From: Hygrocybe punicea | Lineage: Eukaryota > Basidiomycota > Agaricomycetes > Agaricales > Hygrophoraceae | NCBI GenBank assembly: GCA_963556145.1 | Contig: OY744461.1 | Location: forward strand, 3,472,001 to 3,536,000 | Length of the DNA: 64,000 nucleotides | Reading direction: 5' to 3' | Shown here: one piece after another, positions 46,600-57,200 of the stretch | Numbering within the stretch: the stretch's first letter is position 1 | Layout of the letters: each line of letters begins with the position of its first letter | Translations under genes and position numbers: made by a program | The notes under the pieces: generated by a model | What the model was told of the DNA's origin: nothing | The model's input: the letters and a program-made list of their open reading frames with translations, nothing else | Databases searched by the model: none

Positions 46600-47700
46600 A
46601 GCCTGTGCACCCCCAGCCGCTCGCATCTAAGAACTCGCACTTGTCACCGAATACAAGCCCTGACACGCCCCCATCGTCTGAGCCCGCGAAGTTACCAGCA
46701 AAACACGTCAGCGCCCTTCACGAGTTCATGCGAGCAGCCCCCGCGTTCGAGCCCTCAACACTGAGCTACAGCCCCACGACGCCATTCGCGAGCCTCACAA
46801 GCCATCTTCGCCGTTATCGATGCCCCACACCGTGCCACGTCACTCGGCTTCGTGCCTCCGCCAAGTCGACATCCCCGGTCGCTCACGCCCTCGTTGGACA
46901 CCCCGTCGCCTCGCACCGCTTCCCAGAGTCCCACATCGCCCTTCACGAGCCCTCACGAGCCGTCTCCGCCATTATCGAGTCCCCAACGCGTCGCCACGTC
47001 ATCCCAGCTCATGCACCCGCCTATTCGATATCCCCGGCCGCTCACGCCCTCGTTGCTACCCCCACGCAGCCTCGTATGGCTTTCCGAGTCCCCACAGCAC
47101 CCTTCGCGAGCCCACACGAGTCGTCTTCGCCGTTATCGACGCTCCCACACTGTGCCACGTCACCCTGCTTCGTGCCCCAGCTTACTCGACATCTCCGGCC
47201 GCTCACGCCCTCGTTGGACCTCCCCGTCGCCTCGCACCGCTTCCTACGACCCCACGACACCAGTTGCGAGCCCTCATGGGTCCTCCTCGCCGTCGTCGAT
47301 GTCCCACACGCGTGCCACGTCACCTCGCCCCATGCACCCGCCTATACGACCTCCTCGGCCGCTCACGCCTTCGTAGGACCCACCGGCGGCTCGTATCACA
47401 TCCCAGCACCCTACATCGCACCCGCAAACCCGTACAAGCTGTCCCCGTTATATTCGAGCCCCCAACGCCATGCCACGTCACCGGCTTCGTGCCCCAGCCA
47501 AAGTCGACATCTCCGGCCGCTCACGCCCTCGTCGGACCCACCGCTGCCTCGTACCGCATCCCAGGGCCACACATCGTCCGTCGTGACGCCGTACAAGCCG
47601 TCCCCACTGCCCTCGAGCCATCAACGCTGCGCCACGTCACCCAACAGCCTACCACCGCGTTCCCAGACCCAGGACCAACGACCACCACGACCGTCAGCCC
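46600..47700 (+). repeat. 160-bp tandem repeat array in the LTR element
   Basis: The word GCTCACGCC recurs at about 46881, 47040, 47201, 47361 and 47519, spacing 158-161 bases, each time in a longer related context (CCGGCCGCTCACGCCCTCGT). Long overlapping open frames run through it in all three frames and carry the same peptide word (AAHALVG) in different frames because 160 is not a multiple of three. They are best explained by composition, not by coding. Confidence 0.75.
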
Positions 47701-48059
47701 CCACACCCACGTTCACGCCCCCGCACTTCTGTGGGACCCTTTCCCGTCCCAAACGACTCCGCTCTCGTCCCTCGTCGTCCCACGCAAGCGGCCACGTCAC
47801 CCCCCGTCGACCTCCATTCACCCCCAGCCGTTCCCGTCCTCGTCCACTCCCCTTCGATCACCTACGCCCTCGACCAACCCCACGACGTCCCTCAAGTCCC
47901 TTCGCGAGCCCAAACGAAGCCCCCGTTGGGTTACGCCCGTGAAACCGTGACCACCGGCCGCCCAAACCCGTTCCACGACCCGACGGACCATTGTCAAATC
48001 CCCACGCAACTATCCGCCACGAAAACATCACGAAGACGCCACCCGTATCACCCCAATCC

Positions 48060-48450
48060 ATCTCCCCGCCCACGCCGTCCGCCCCCGTCTCCAACATCGC
48101 CCTACACCATACCCCAGCCTCGATCACCCGTCACCCGCTCCCCCGGCCTCCAGCACCCTCGAACGACCTCACGCAACCACGATCCATGTCATGCAACACC
48201 ACGTCCCTTCGTACCCGCCCACGTCATCCGCCTCCGTTTCCCAACATCGCCCTATCCCGTACCGCCAACCTCGACCACCCGTTACCCGCTTCCCTCGACA
48301 ACCCGCAGCTTCGAACAACCCCACGCAACCATGATCCACGCCTCGCAACCACGTTCCGTCTTATCCGCTCACGTCGTCCGCCCCCGTCTCCCTACGTCGC
48401 CCTATGCCATACCGCCACACCCGACAACCCGTTTTCAACCTACCCGCTAC
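48060..48450 (+). repeat. Second tandem repeat array, about 147 bp
   Basis: Three related units share ACATCGCCCTA or ACGTCGCCCTA followed by CATACC or CGTACC words, beginning near 48097, 48247 and 48396. GC-rich and Pro-rich in every frame. Confidence 0.55.
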
Positions 48451-48744
48451 ACCGGGTTCCGGATCCGGATCCGCGACCTGCATCACAGCACCCGACTACG
48501 AACCCGGACACGTTCCCTACGATTCCGCGGCATCTGGTTCCGGTTCCGGTTTCACGACCCGTACCCGCCACATTTCACTCCCGTACCCACCGAACCCGAC
48601 CCTACGAAAACCCCATCACCGTCCATCGGCATAAGAATTATATACATAGATAGATTAAATAAAAAAAAAAAAAAGAAAGAAAAACATCAGAGTTAAGAAG
48701 AAAGATAAAAGAAATAACTCATTCCCGACACACCTGGCACCCGC

Positions 48745-48860
48745 ATAATCCACCCGACACACCCGCTTACGAATCCGTTGCACCCAGCGAACCCGTTTAC
48801 GAACCCGCCGCACCCGCTTACGAACCCGCCGCACCCGCTTACGAACCCGCCGCACTGCTT
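48745..48860 (+). repeat. 21-bp minisatellite
   Basis: At least four head-to-tail copies of a unit near ACCCGCTTACGAACCCGCCG lie between 48770 and 48856, with more diverged copies to the left. A run of 14 As (48661-48674, one A-rich tract) precedes it. Confidence 0.65.
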
Positions 48861-49004
48861 CACTCATTCCCAACCCACCCGACTTTATATTTCAGTTCCA
48901 TGGGGGAGAATGCTTCCCCACGGGTCCAAGCCGGTCCTGAACCGCCTAGTATGAGGCTGATTTCACATCCGTTGATTATCGCCCCCATATTAGTATTGAC
49001 ATAT

Positions 49005-49250
49005 CGAACCTCCGCCATCGTCTATCGAACCTCCGCCATCGTATATTGAACCTCCGTCGTCGTCCATCGAACCTCCGTTTTCGTCATATTGTCTATCGAA
49101 CCTCCGCCATCGTATATTGAACCTCCGTAGTCGTCCATCGAACCTCCGTTTTCGTCATATCGTATCGAACCTCCGCCATCGTATATCGAACCTCCGTCGT
49201 CGTCTATCGAACCTCCGTTTTCGTCATATCGTATTGAACAACCACCGTCG
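49005..49250 (+). repeat. TCGAACCTCCG minisatellite
   Basis: Roughly 21-24-bp units of the form ATCGAACCTCCGCCATCGT and ATCGAACCTCCGTTTTCGT repeat about ten times in tandem with variations. Confidence 0.7.
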
Positions 49251-49833
49251 TCATATCATGTCTACCCCTACGCCACCGTTTCCGCCACCCGTTGACACAG
49301 CCACCAAAGCCGCCGACCCTAACTCAACCCGCCTAGATCGTCTTTGTCATCCGCTTGTGTTTTATTTCGTTTCCGCTCCTGCCTTACTCGTCTCCATCAC
49401 CCCCCCAATCCTATGTCACATTTAGTTTTATCCCGACTTGATTTCTATCGTGTCCCCTCTTTCCGATACCCAACATTTATTTATTTTCTCATCTATTTTG
49501 CGTTTCCACTCCCCGTTTGTCCCGTTTTTGCAGCTTTCCATCTTTTCTTTCATTTCCGCTCAGTTCCCTTTTCCTCCAGTTCTATGTACTTTGTTTCCTT
49601 TTTCCTCGACACCGGCTTCACTCATTTCGTTCCCCATTCGCCGCTCTCAGCCTCTGACTGTCCATCGAGTTCCGCTAGTCACCATCCGCTCTCCCCCTTT
49701 GCATTGTCCACAACCCGCCTCGTCCCGTCGAGCCCGATTCCATGACCACCACGTCGGCCTCATCTCACGCATCCGAGTCCCGAGTCCACATAGTATAGAC
49801 CAGGGATGGTCTTTATTTAAAGTACCCTGGAGA

Positions 49834-50735
49834 TGTAGAGGGTCAACGTCCCTCTGAGTCCGTATCATCGATATATCACGAATCCGGACCAACCCGATGC
49901 CGCCATTCGACTTGCATTCGAACCCGACGTAACCCGACGCAACCCGACGTGACGTGACGTGACCCGACGTGACCCACATAACCCGACGTATGCCGCTTCG
50001 TCACAGCCGCTCTCAGACCAAATCCGGCAGCCTCAAACACCTCGGAATTCCAATTCCAGGAGATGGATCTCTTCGGACTCAATCCCCGACTTCGGATTTA
50101 CTTTATTTATGCATCCCATCGTCCTTTCGGAGATATGTAGGACTTTCTAGATCTTTTCCTTGCATATTCGTTTTCCCCTCCATTTCCTGTCTTCGTTGCT
50201 TTGCAACCCCCCTTTCCACATCCCCATTCCAACCTTTCTTTGTAGCTTACCATCGGCCGAAGTAGACATGTCCGAAAGTAGATTACTGTTTCCTGTACTA
50301 TAAAAACGGTCCCCGACGACCGTACAAAATAAGATACCCTTAGTCCCCGTTTCCCTCATAGTCAGAATTGTTTTAATCCCTTCAAATGCTCGTCCATGTA
50401 GACCCTTAGCTTTTATAGTCCTCTTCGTCGTCTTCATCGTTGTTTCCGTATATTCGTTCATCGTTTCCGACCCGACCCGACCCGACCCGCCGTACCCGAC
50501 ATTGTCGGCATCGTCGGGTTCTTTATTATTTGTCCGTTTTCACTCCGTTCGTCGCCGGCTTCGTCGTTATTAGTCCAGTTTTACGCGGCGGCTTTACTTT
50601 TACTAACATTCCCTTCTTTTTACTTCAATTCCCGACACTGATTTATCCAGTCACTTCTACGCTGACACCCACAGGTTAGGATCTTTATATTATTTCTTTA
50701 TATAGTTCCGAAGCCACCAAGAACCCGCATCTACA
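49834..50735 (+). repeat. 3' LTR of the young element
   Basis: Second copy of the 902-bp LTR. Differences from the 5' copy seen by eye are at 50044 (A versus G) and 50546 (C versus T). Confidence 0.9.
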
Positions 50736-51858
50736 ACGGGAACGGGAACGGAAAGCGGAACGGAAGACGAAAACACAAAAATAGGAGACGGAAACGGGTC
50801 TATATCCCAACAAGAGTTTCTGAAAGAAGGTCGGAGGTGGAGAACTTCTTGCAAATATTCGAGCGAGGAGTCGAGGGGGCGGAGGTCCAAAATGCGATGA
50901 CAAAGTAGAATGAAGACAGAAACGAGGAATAAAATAAAATCGAGAACCGGAGTGCCGACACCAACACGATCCCATATAACGGGTGCGCCGCGTGATGGGT
51001 CTAAAGACGACGGGATGCCCCAAGCGGGCGAAGACAGAACCAACAACGATACGGGAGCGGAAACGACAAGGGGAACCGGGAACGAAGGGGTCGACATAAT
51101 GGAATCGGAATCAAAATCAAAATCAAATAACAGGGGTGGAATGGGGTCCAGAATGGGAACAGGTACGGAATACTCAACCAAAGTCAACGGAATCTCAGTA
51201 GACGGTGACGGAGGACAAGATGGCGGCAATATCGGGGACGGAATGTCTATTTCCGGAGAATCCGAGGACAATGGGAGCAGGTCCAGTACGAGTTTGTGGA
51301 TGGAAAGCGGAGGGGTCGAAAGAGGAGACGACGTGGACGAAATAGGAAACGGTATGGATAAATCAGTGACCGGCATCGATAAATCGGGAGTGGGATCGGA
51401 CGGGGACAACACAGGACTGGACAACAAAACCTGTAAACAAATAACGGTCTTGACAGGCACCGGAATAGACGGGGACAGGGAACATGATGACGGGGACGGA
51501 GTATACGAAGGACCGGAATGAACGTGGGGGACGGAATGAATGACAGTAGGTGGGATCGAGGACGGGATTGAGGATGGGATCTGTTCCGGAGGTGAAATAA
51601 CTGCGACTGGTACGGGTGCAGGACCGGAATCGGGACTGGAAATAGCAACGGGGGCTGCAGTGACAACGGATCCCGGAATGGAACGGTAACCGGAAAGGAG
51701 AAACAACGCGGCGTCGTGGAAAATATCAACCGGGTATGGATCGTCGTGGTAATGACTGGGAAGGAGGTAATGGAGTCGTTCTTCAACACATTGACGAAGA
51801 TCTGAGTCAAATCTGTTGGCAAAATACTCATTCCGCTGCTTGTCCGATAAACAGCTGT
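50736..51858 (-). pseudogene. Gypsy gag remnant, distal part
   Basis: On the reverse strand from 51858 the sequence reads SCLSDKQRNEYFANRFDSDL, RQCVEERLHYLLPSHYHDDP and PVDIFHDAALFLLSG. This is a block typical of basidiomycete Gypsy gag proteins, followed by a long Pro/Ser/Val-rich tail that degenerates into GGAAC-type repeats at 50736. The young LTR element interrupts that repeat. The upstream half of the gag lies at 52481-52878. No protease, reverse transcriptase or integrase follows, so the element is a relic. Confidence 0.65.
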
Positions 51859-52480
51859 TGTAGAGGCTCCGGGGCCTCTGGACCCGAATCCTCTTCATAT
51901 CCCACATTGTCCCTGTCCATTCCCATTCACGTATCGTCGATTCCGCCCGATTCCGGTCCTCTCCGTCAATTCCGCTCCAGATTCCGCCTCCGGAATCGTT
52001 CCTACTCAAGATGCAATGTCTCTAACGACCCAGAATCAGTACGTATATAGTTACATATGATATATCTTCGTTTCCTGTTACTTAGTACATAGCATCATTC
52101 CTCCTATACTCCGCTCCACTCCTCTACCATCAGTTACAGCCTTCGCTTGTAGTACCTAGTTACTACAGCACAGGATCACTCCCAGTAGTATAAAAGATGT
52201 ACCCTTATACTACAATCATCATATTATTACATCCCACCATATTATATCCCACCATATCATATCACTCCCCTTCAGTTCTACACTTTTAGTCCTCGCTTCG
52301 TATCATCTCCCTATTAGTCTTCGTACTCCACTCCCTTCACTTCCCCTCTGATCCGGAACCCCGGATTCGGGTTGGATTGACTAGACACCATAGAAAGACT
52401 AAACTCCTCTGATCACTTCTTAGCTGATCACCCCTTTTCGTAGATTCCCATTCGGGTCTACAACAGAACTCGCCGTCACA
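51859..52480 (+). repeat. Inverted solo LTR inserted into gag
   Basis: Begins TGTAGAGGCTCCGG and ends GCCGTCACA, and contains TATAAAAG at 52189-52196. It is the reverse complement of the LTR at 53062-53786. It lies in the gag sequence between YDN and SCLSDK. GTTGT occurs at both borders (51857-51861 and 52483-52487), consistent with a 5-bp target duplication slightly overlapping the ends I marked. Confidence 0.75.
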
Positions 52481-52878
52481 CCGTTGTCGTATAGTACTCC
52501 GGATATGCGTATGAAGTCCCGGAAATATTGTCCTAAGTCCGTCTTGTTTTCTATACCATAAGCTGATTGTCATCTAATCAATTGTTCAAGATCCGCGATC
52601 GTATACCGAATACTGTCCGTGGCACCGGGATAGAAGGCGAAAACGGCACGTCGGAAAGCGATGAAGTCCTTTGCTGAAGCGGCGGGAAGGGTAGACCAAA
52701 GTTCGTAATTGTCGTTATCGAGGTACCAGAGCGTGTAGTGAATCTTCATAGCGTCTGTGAGTCCACAGTCGGAACCGAGCATGTCAATTTCGTCAAAGAA
52801 GCGGGGAAGGTCATGTTCGTCACCGTGAAACGTCGGGGCTGAACGATCACCTCGGAGAGGCATCAATCCGTGCATCAT
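52481..52878 (-). pseudogene. Gypsy gag remnant, proximal part
   Basis: The ATG at 52878 opens MMHGLMPLRGDRSAPTFHGD, then FFDEIDMLGSDCGLTDAMKI, LDNDNYELWSTLP and FAFYPGATDSIRYTIADLEQ, the retrotransposon gag capsid region. An in-frame TGA at about 52570-52572 ends it, but the same frame continues with GIENKTDLGQYFRDFIRISG up to the solo LTR. The gag therefore carries a stop and an insertion. Confidence 0.75.
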
Positions 52879-53041
52879 GTCGGGGAATTTCCAAATCGGG
52901 AAGCGGGTCGGGTTGGGGAGGTACGAGGAAGGGGTCGAAGTCGTAAGCGGGGCTGAGCGATTAGAGTCGGGAACAAAGGATAAACGTCATGAAAGTCAAA
53001 CCCGATGGTGGGGAGGGTATGAAAAGACAAAAGAAATAAAC

Positions 53042-53059
53042 TCCTCGCGGTGGGCTCCA
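53042..53059 (-). other. Primer binding site of the Gypsy relic
   Basis: Read on the reverse strand: TGGAGCCCACCGCGAGGA, two bases after the LTR at 53062. It fixes the direction of the relic (leftward) and equals the primer site of the young element. Confidence 0.75.
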
Positions 53060-53061
53060 GT

Positions 53062-53786
53062 TGTGACGGCGAGTTCTGTTGTAGACCCGAAATGGGAATC
53101 TACAGAAGGGGTGATCAGCTAAGAAGTGATCAGAGGAGTTTAGTGTCTATGTAGTCTAGTCAATCCAACCCGAATCCAGGGTTCCGGTGTGACGGCGAGT
53201 TCTGTTGTAGACCCGAAATGGGAATCTACTGAAAGGGTGATCAGCTAAGAAGTGATCAGAGGAGTTTAGTGTCTATGTAGTCTAGTCAATCCAACCCGAA
53301 TCCAGGGTTCTGGATCAGAGGGGAAGTGAAGAGAGTGGAGTACGAAGACTGATGAGACGATACGAAGCGAGGACTAAGAAATAGAACTGAAGGGATGCAA
53401 TATGATATGGTGGGATGTAATATTATGGGATGTAATATAAGGGTACATCTTTTATACTACTGGGAGTGATCCTGTGCTGTAGTAACCATGTACTACAAGC
53501 GAAGGCTGTAACTGATGGTAGAGAGGTGGAGCGGAGTATAGGGGGAATGGTGCTATGTACTAAGTAACGGGAAACGAAGATATATCATATGTAACTATAT
53601 ACGTACTAATTCCGGGTCGTTAGAGACATTGCATCTTGAGTAGGAACGATTCCGGAGGCGGAATCCGGAGCGGAATCGACGAAAAGGACCGGAATCGGGC
53701 GGAGTCGACGATACGTGAATGGGAATGGATGGGGACGAAGTGGGATATGAAGAGGATTCGGGTCCAGAGGGCCCGGAGCCTCTACA
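53062..53786 (-). repeat. 5' LTR of the Gypsy relic with an internal 126-bp duplication
   Basis: On the reverse strand it starts TGTAGAGGCTCC and ends CGTCACA, next to the primer binding site. The segment beginning TGTGACGGCGAGTTCTG is duplicated in tandem (starts at 53062 and 53188). A reverse-strand TATAAAAG is at 53449-53456. Confidence 0.75.
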
Positions 53787-54258
53787 CCGGACCAGAGGGG
53801 AAGTGGAGTACGAAGACTATTATGGAGACGATACAAAGCAAGGACTAAGAAATAGAACTGAAGGGATGCACTATGATATGGTGGGATGTATGATAATATT
53901 GTTGTAGTATAAGGGTACATCTTTTATACTACTGGGAGTGATCCTGTGCTATAGTAACTATGTACTACAAGTGAAGGCTGTAACTGATGGGAGTGGAGTG
54001 GAGCGGAGTATAGGAGGAATGGTGCTATGTACTAAGTAACGGGAAATGAAGATATATCATATGTAACTATATACGTACTGATTCCGGGTCGTTAGAGACA
54101 TTGCATCTTGAGTAGGAACGATTCCAGAGGCGGAATCCGGAGCAGAATTGATGGAAAGAACCAGAATCGGGCGGAATCGACGATACGTGAATGGGAATGG
54201 ACAGGGACAAAGTGGGATATGAAGAGAATTCAGGTCCAGACGGCCCGGAGCCTCTACA
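53787..54258 (-). repeat. Truncated LTR abutting the CHAT pseudogene
   Basis: A third, same-direction copy of the Gypsy LTR that lacks the part downstream of the CCCCTCTGG word. Its end TGTAGAGGC lies directly against the CHAT coding sequence at 54258/54259. Reverse-strand TATAAAAG at 53921-53928. Confidence 0.75.
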
Positions 54259-57200
54259 ATGTATTGGCAGGAAAGCGAATGGTCCCGCAGGGCACCATTG
54301 CAAATTTGGTGGTGTACCAGATTTCTGTGTTTATTATAAGCATGAGAAGCACATACTTTTTTGATGACAATGGCTCACCTCCAAATTTAATGCGCAGATA
54401 ACAGGCTTCACCACTGACACCCACAACACAGCTAAGACATGCCAGAAAATATTATCAGGCTGCATTGAAGTACTTGTGGCTCTTCCAATATGTCGGACCT
54501 CATCTGAAATCCTCAACAACTTCAGGCTTTCAGAGACTGATATCCACTGAACAAGTTCTTCAATCCATGCATGATCATCCTCTGAAAGCTGTGGAGTTCT
54601 GCCCCTAAATACAGTTGCTGCTCGTATCATCTTGACCAGTGCATTCACATCCGGTAAATCCAAACTCGGGAGCGGGATATGCTCAACACCAGATGAAGTC
54701 ATGATAAAAGCATCACTGCCATATTTGCTGGTATTGAGGATGACAACTGGACCATTGGCTGTAGCACCTAGCAGCGTAGAAAGCCGGCTTGGGCGCAAGA
54801 AATCCTGGAAGCCATCCAACTGTCGCACTTCCTCAAGTTTAGCCAACCACTCGTTGTTAAGACGATAGCAATAGGATGCCTCCTGCTCCATCGACATTGC
54901 TTTCTGAGGAGTATCAGACAGTGTCCTAGACATATCCCGGAGGGAGCCTTGCTCAAGCGCGCGGGAGAGACGTTGCAGTTCTTTCTCAAGCGTTGGCGCC
55001 ACGTCATGGAGGTCAGTCATCGGTGTCCGAAGTTGCAGCGCCTCTGACCAAAAGACTGCACGGCCTTCTTCAAGAAGCTCGGACGTAATCGAACTGCGCA
55101 AGCCGCTGCATCACGAGCCAATCCATCAGTACGGGAAGTCAAGGCTTGCTGACGTGACTGCAAATCCAGCCCAAGCATTGCCAGACGTGGCAGAAGCTCA
55201 ATTGCAGCACGATAGGCTTCCATAGCTGATTCATGACCGGGATCTGCATGGTGTGCCCATAATTTAGCAGCACGGAAGCGCTCAGATGCAGGTGCAGCAA
55301 CACATTCTACCGCGACCCGAAAGGCACCCATGGCTTCGTCCAGACGGGTGTGCGAGTGTGCATCGATAAGTGCATTTCCCAGATTAGCTGCGATTCGACA
55401 GGCTGAGGAATGTCCGCTGACGAGCAGATTGAGGGATTCATTGAAGGCATTAATGGCCTCGTGTAGGTCCCCTTGTTGACCAGACTGCTTGAATCGGGTT
55501 CCTAGAGCGAGGGCGAGGTTGTTGAGGGATCTGAATCGAAGAGGATGGGGGGCAGGCCGCAGTTCCAGCGCGTCCTTGTACAATGAGATTGCTTCATCCA
55601 AATCATCCGAACCACCTGACTCCTCGAATTGCGTTGTGAGCGCAGAAGCCAGGTTGTTAAGGGAGCTGGATCGATCAGGATGCGGTGCGGCTCGCAGTTC
55701 AAGGGCATCTCGGTGCAATGAAATTGCTTCCACCAAGTCCTCGTAACGACCTGACTGTCCGAAGCGTGAATGTAGTGTGATGGCAAGGTTGTTGAGGGAG
55801 GTGCATCGACCAGGATGTGGTGCAGGACATAGCTCAAGTACATCTCGGTGCAACGAGATTGCATTGTCCAGGTCCTCGCGTCCACCCAGCTGCTCAAATC
55901 GCGTCTTGAAGGCATTGGCAAGGTTGTTGAGGTGCAGGAACCGATTAGGATACATAGGGGGTAGAAGCCCAAGCGCACCTCGGTGCAATGAAATCGCCTC
56001 ATCCAGATCCTCGCGTTCACCGGACTGCTCAAATCGTGCTGAAAGGACGGTGGCGAGGTTGTTGAGAGACCTGAATCGAAGGGGATGGGGTGCAGCTCGC
56101 AGCTCGAGTGCGTCTCCGTGCAATGAAATTGCTTCATCTAAGTCTTCGCGCCGACCTGATTGGTCAAATCGTCTGAATAGTGTGATGGCGAGGTGATTAA
56201 GGGAGCTAGAGTGATCAGGATGAGGTACAGCTCACAGTTCGAGGGCATCTCGGTGTAACGAGATGGCCTCATCCAGGTCCTCGCATCCACCAGACCGATC
56301 GAATCGTGTCTTCAGCGCCAGGGCTAAGTTGTTGAGTGAGTGAGACCGATCAGGATGAGGTGCAGCGCGTAATTCAAGAGCCTCCCGGTGCAATGAAATT
56401 GCCTCATCTAGGTCATCACATCCACCTGAATGCTCGAATCGTGTGTGTATCGCACTCGCGAGGTTGTTGAGGAAGTAGGGTCGTTGGGGATGTGGTGCAA
56501 GGACAAGCTCAAGTACATCCCGGTGCAATAAAATTGCCTCGTCCAAGTCTTCGTGTTGGCCTGACAACTCAAATCTTGCATGTAGCGCAAGAGCGAGGTT
56601 GTTGAGGGAGCCGGATCGAAGAGGGAGGGGGGCTGCTTGCAGTGCAAGCGCGTTGCGGGTTGCCTCATCCAAATCGTCCGGCTCACCTAGCTCCTCATAT
56701 CGTGTTTGTAATGCAGAGGCGAGGTTGTTGAAAGAGCTAGCTCGATCTGGATGGGGTGTAGCTCGGAGCTCAAGTGCATCTCTGTGCAACGCAATTGCCT
56801 TATCTAAGTCTTCGCGTCGACCTAAATGCTCGAATCGTTTCTGTAGTGCGTTGGCAAGGTTGTTGAGGGAGCTGCCTTGATCAGGATGGGGCGCAGCCCG
56901 CAGCTCAAGCGCGTCTTGGTATAATGAGATTGCCTCATCCAAATCATCCGAATCACCTGACTGCTCGAACTGCGTTTTCAGCGCAGAGGCCAGGTTGTTA
57001 AGGGAGCTGGATCGATCAGGATGGGACCCAGCTCGGAGCTGAAGCACATCTCGGTGCAATGAAATTGCCTCCTTCAGATCCTCCCGCTCACCTGACTGTT
57101 CAAATCGTGTGTGTAGCGCGCAGGCAAGGTTATTTAGGGTGCGGTGTCGAAGAGGGTGAGGTGGAGCCCGCAGCTCAAGCGCATTTCGGTGCAATGAGAT

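Larger units (their letters stand above)
45170..50735 (+). mobile_element. Young non-autonomous LTR retroelement (LARD-like)
   Basis: Two 902-bp direct terminal repeats (45170-46071 and 49834-50735) start TGTAGA and end TCTACA. They flank an internal region of about 3.76 kb. The host sequence ACGG occurs on both outer sides (45166-45169 and 50736-50739), a 4-bp target duplication. By eye I find about two differences between the LTRs, so insertion is recent. Two bases inside the left LTR lies an 18-nt primer-binding-site candidate starting TGG. The internal region has no gag, protease, reverse transcriptase or integrase; it is mostly GC-rich tandem repeats, so the element must rely on an autonomous partner. 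The direction is set by the primer site. A purine tract before the right LTR is not clear. Confidence 0.87.

Noticed and set aside
46605..48696. Long proline/serine/arginine-rich open frames (up to 445 residues)
   Set aside because: They overlap in all three frames, follow 160- and 147-bp tandem repeats, and contain no domain. Best explained by base composition inside a non-coding LTR element.
50910..51521. Forward open frame of about 200 residues (acidic, Gly/Asp-rich)
   Set aside because: It is the complement of the gag tail and shows only low-complexity composition.
55489..56880. Forward frames rich in RLL and SSSAS residues across the TPR region
   Set aside because: They are complementary shadows of the repeated TPR units on the reverse strand.
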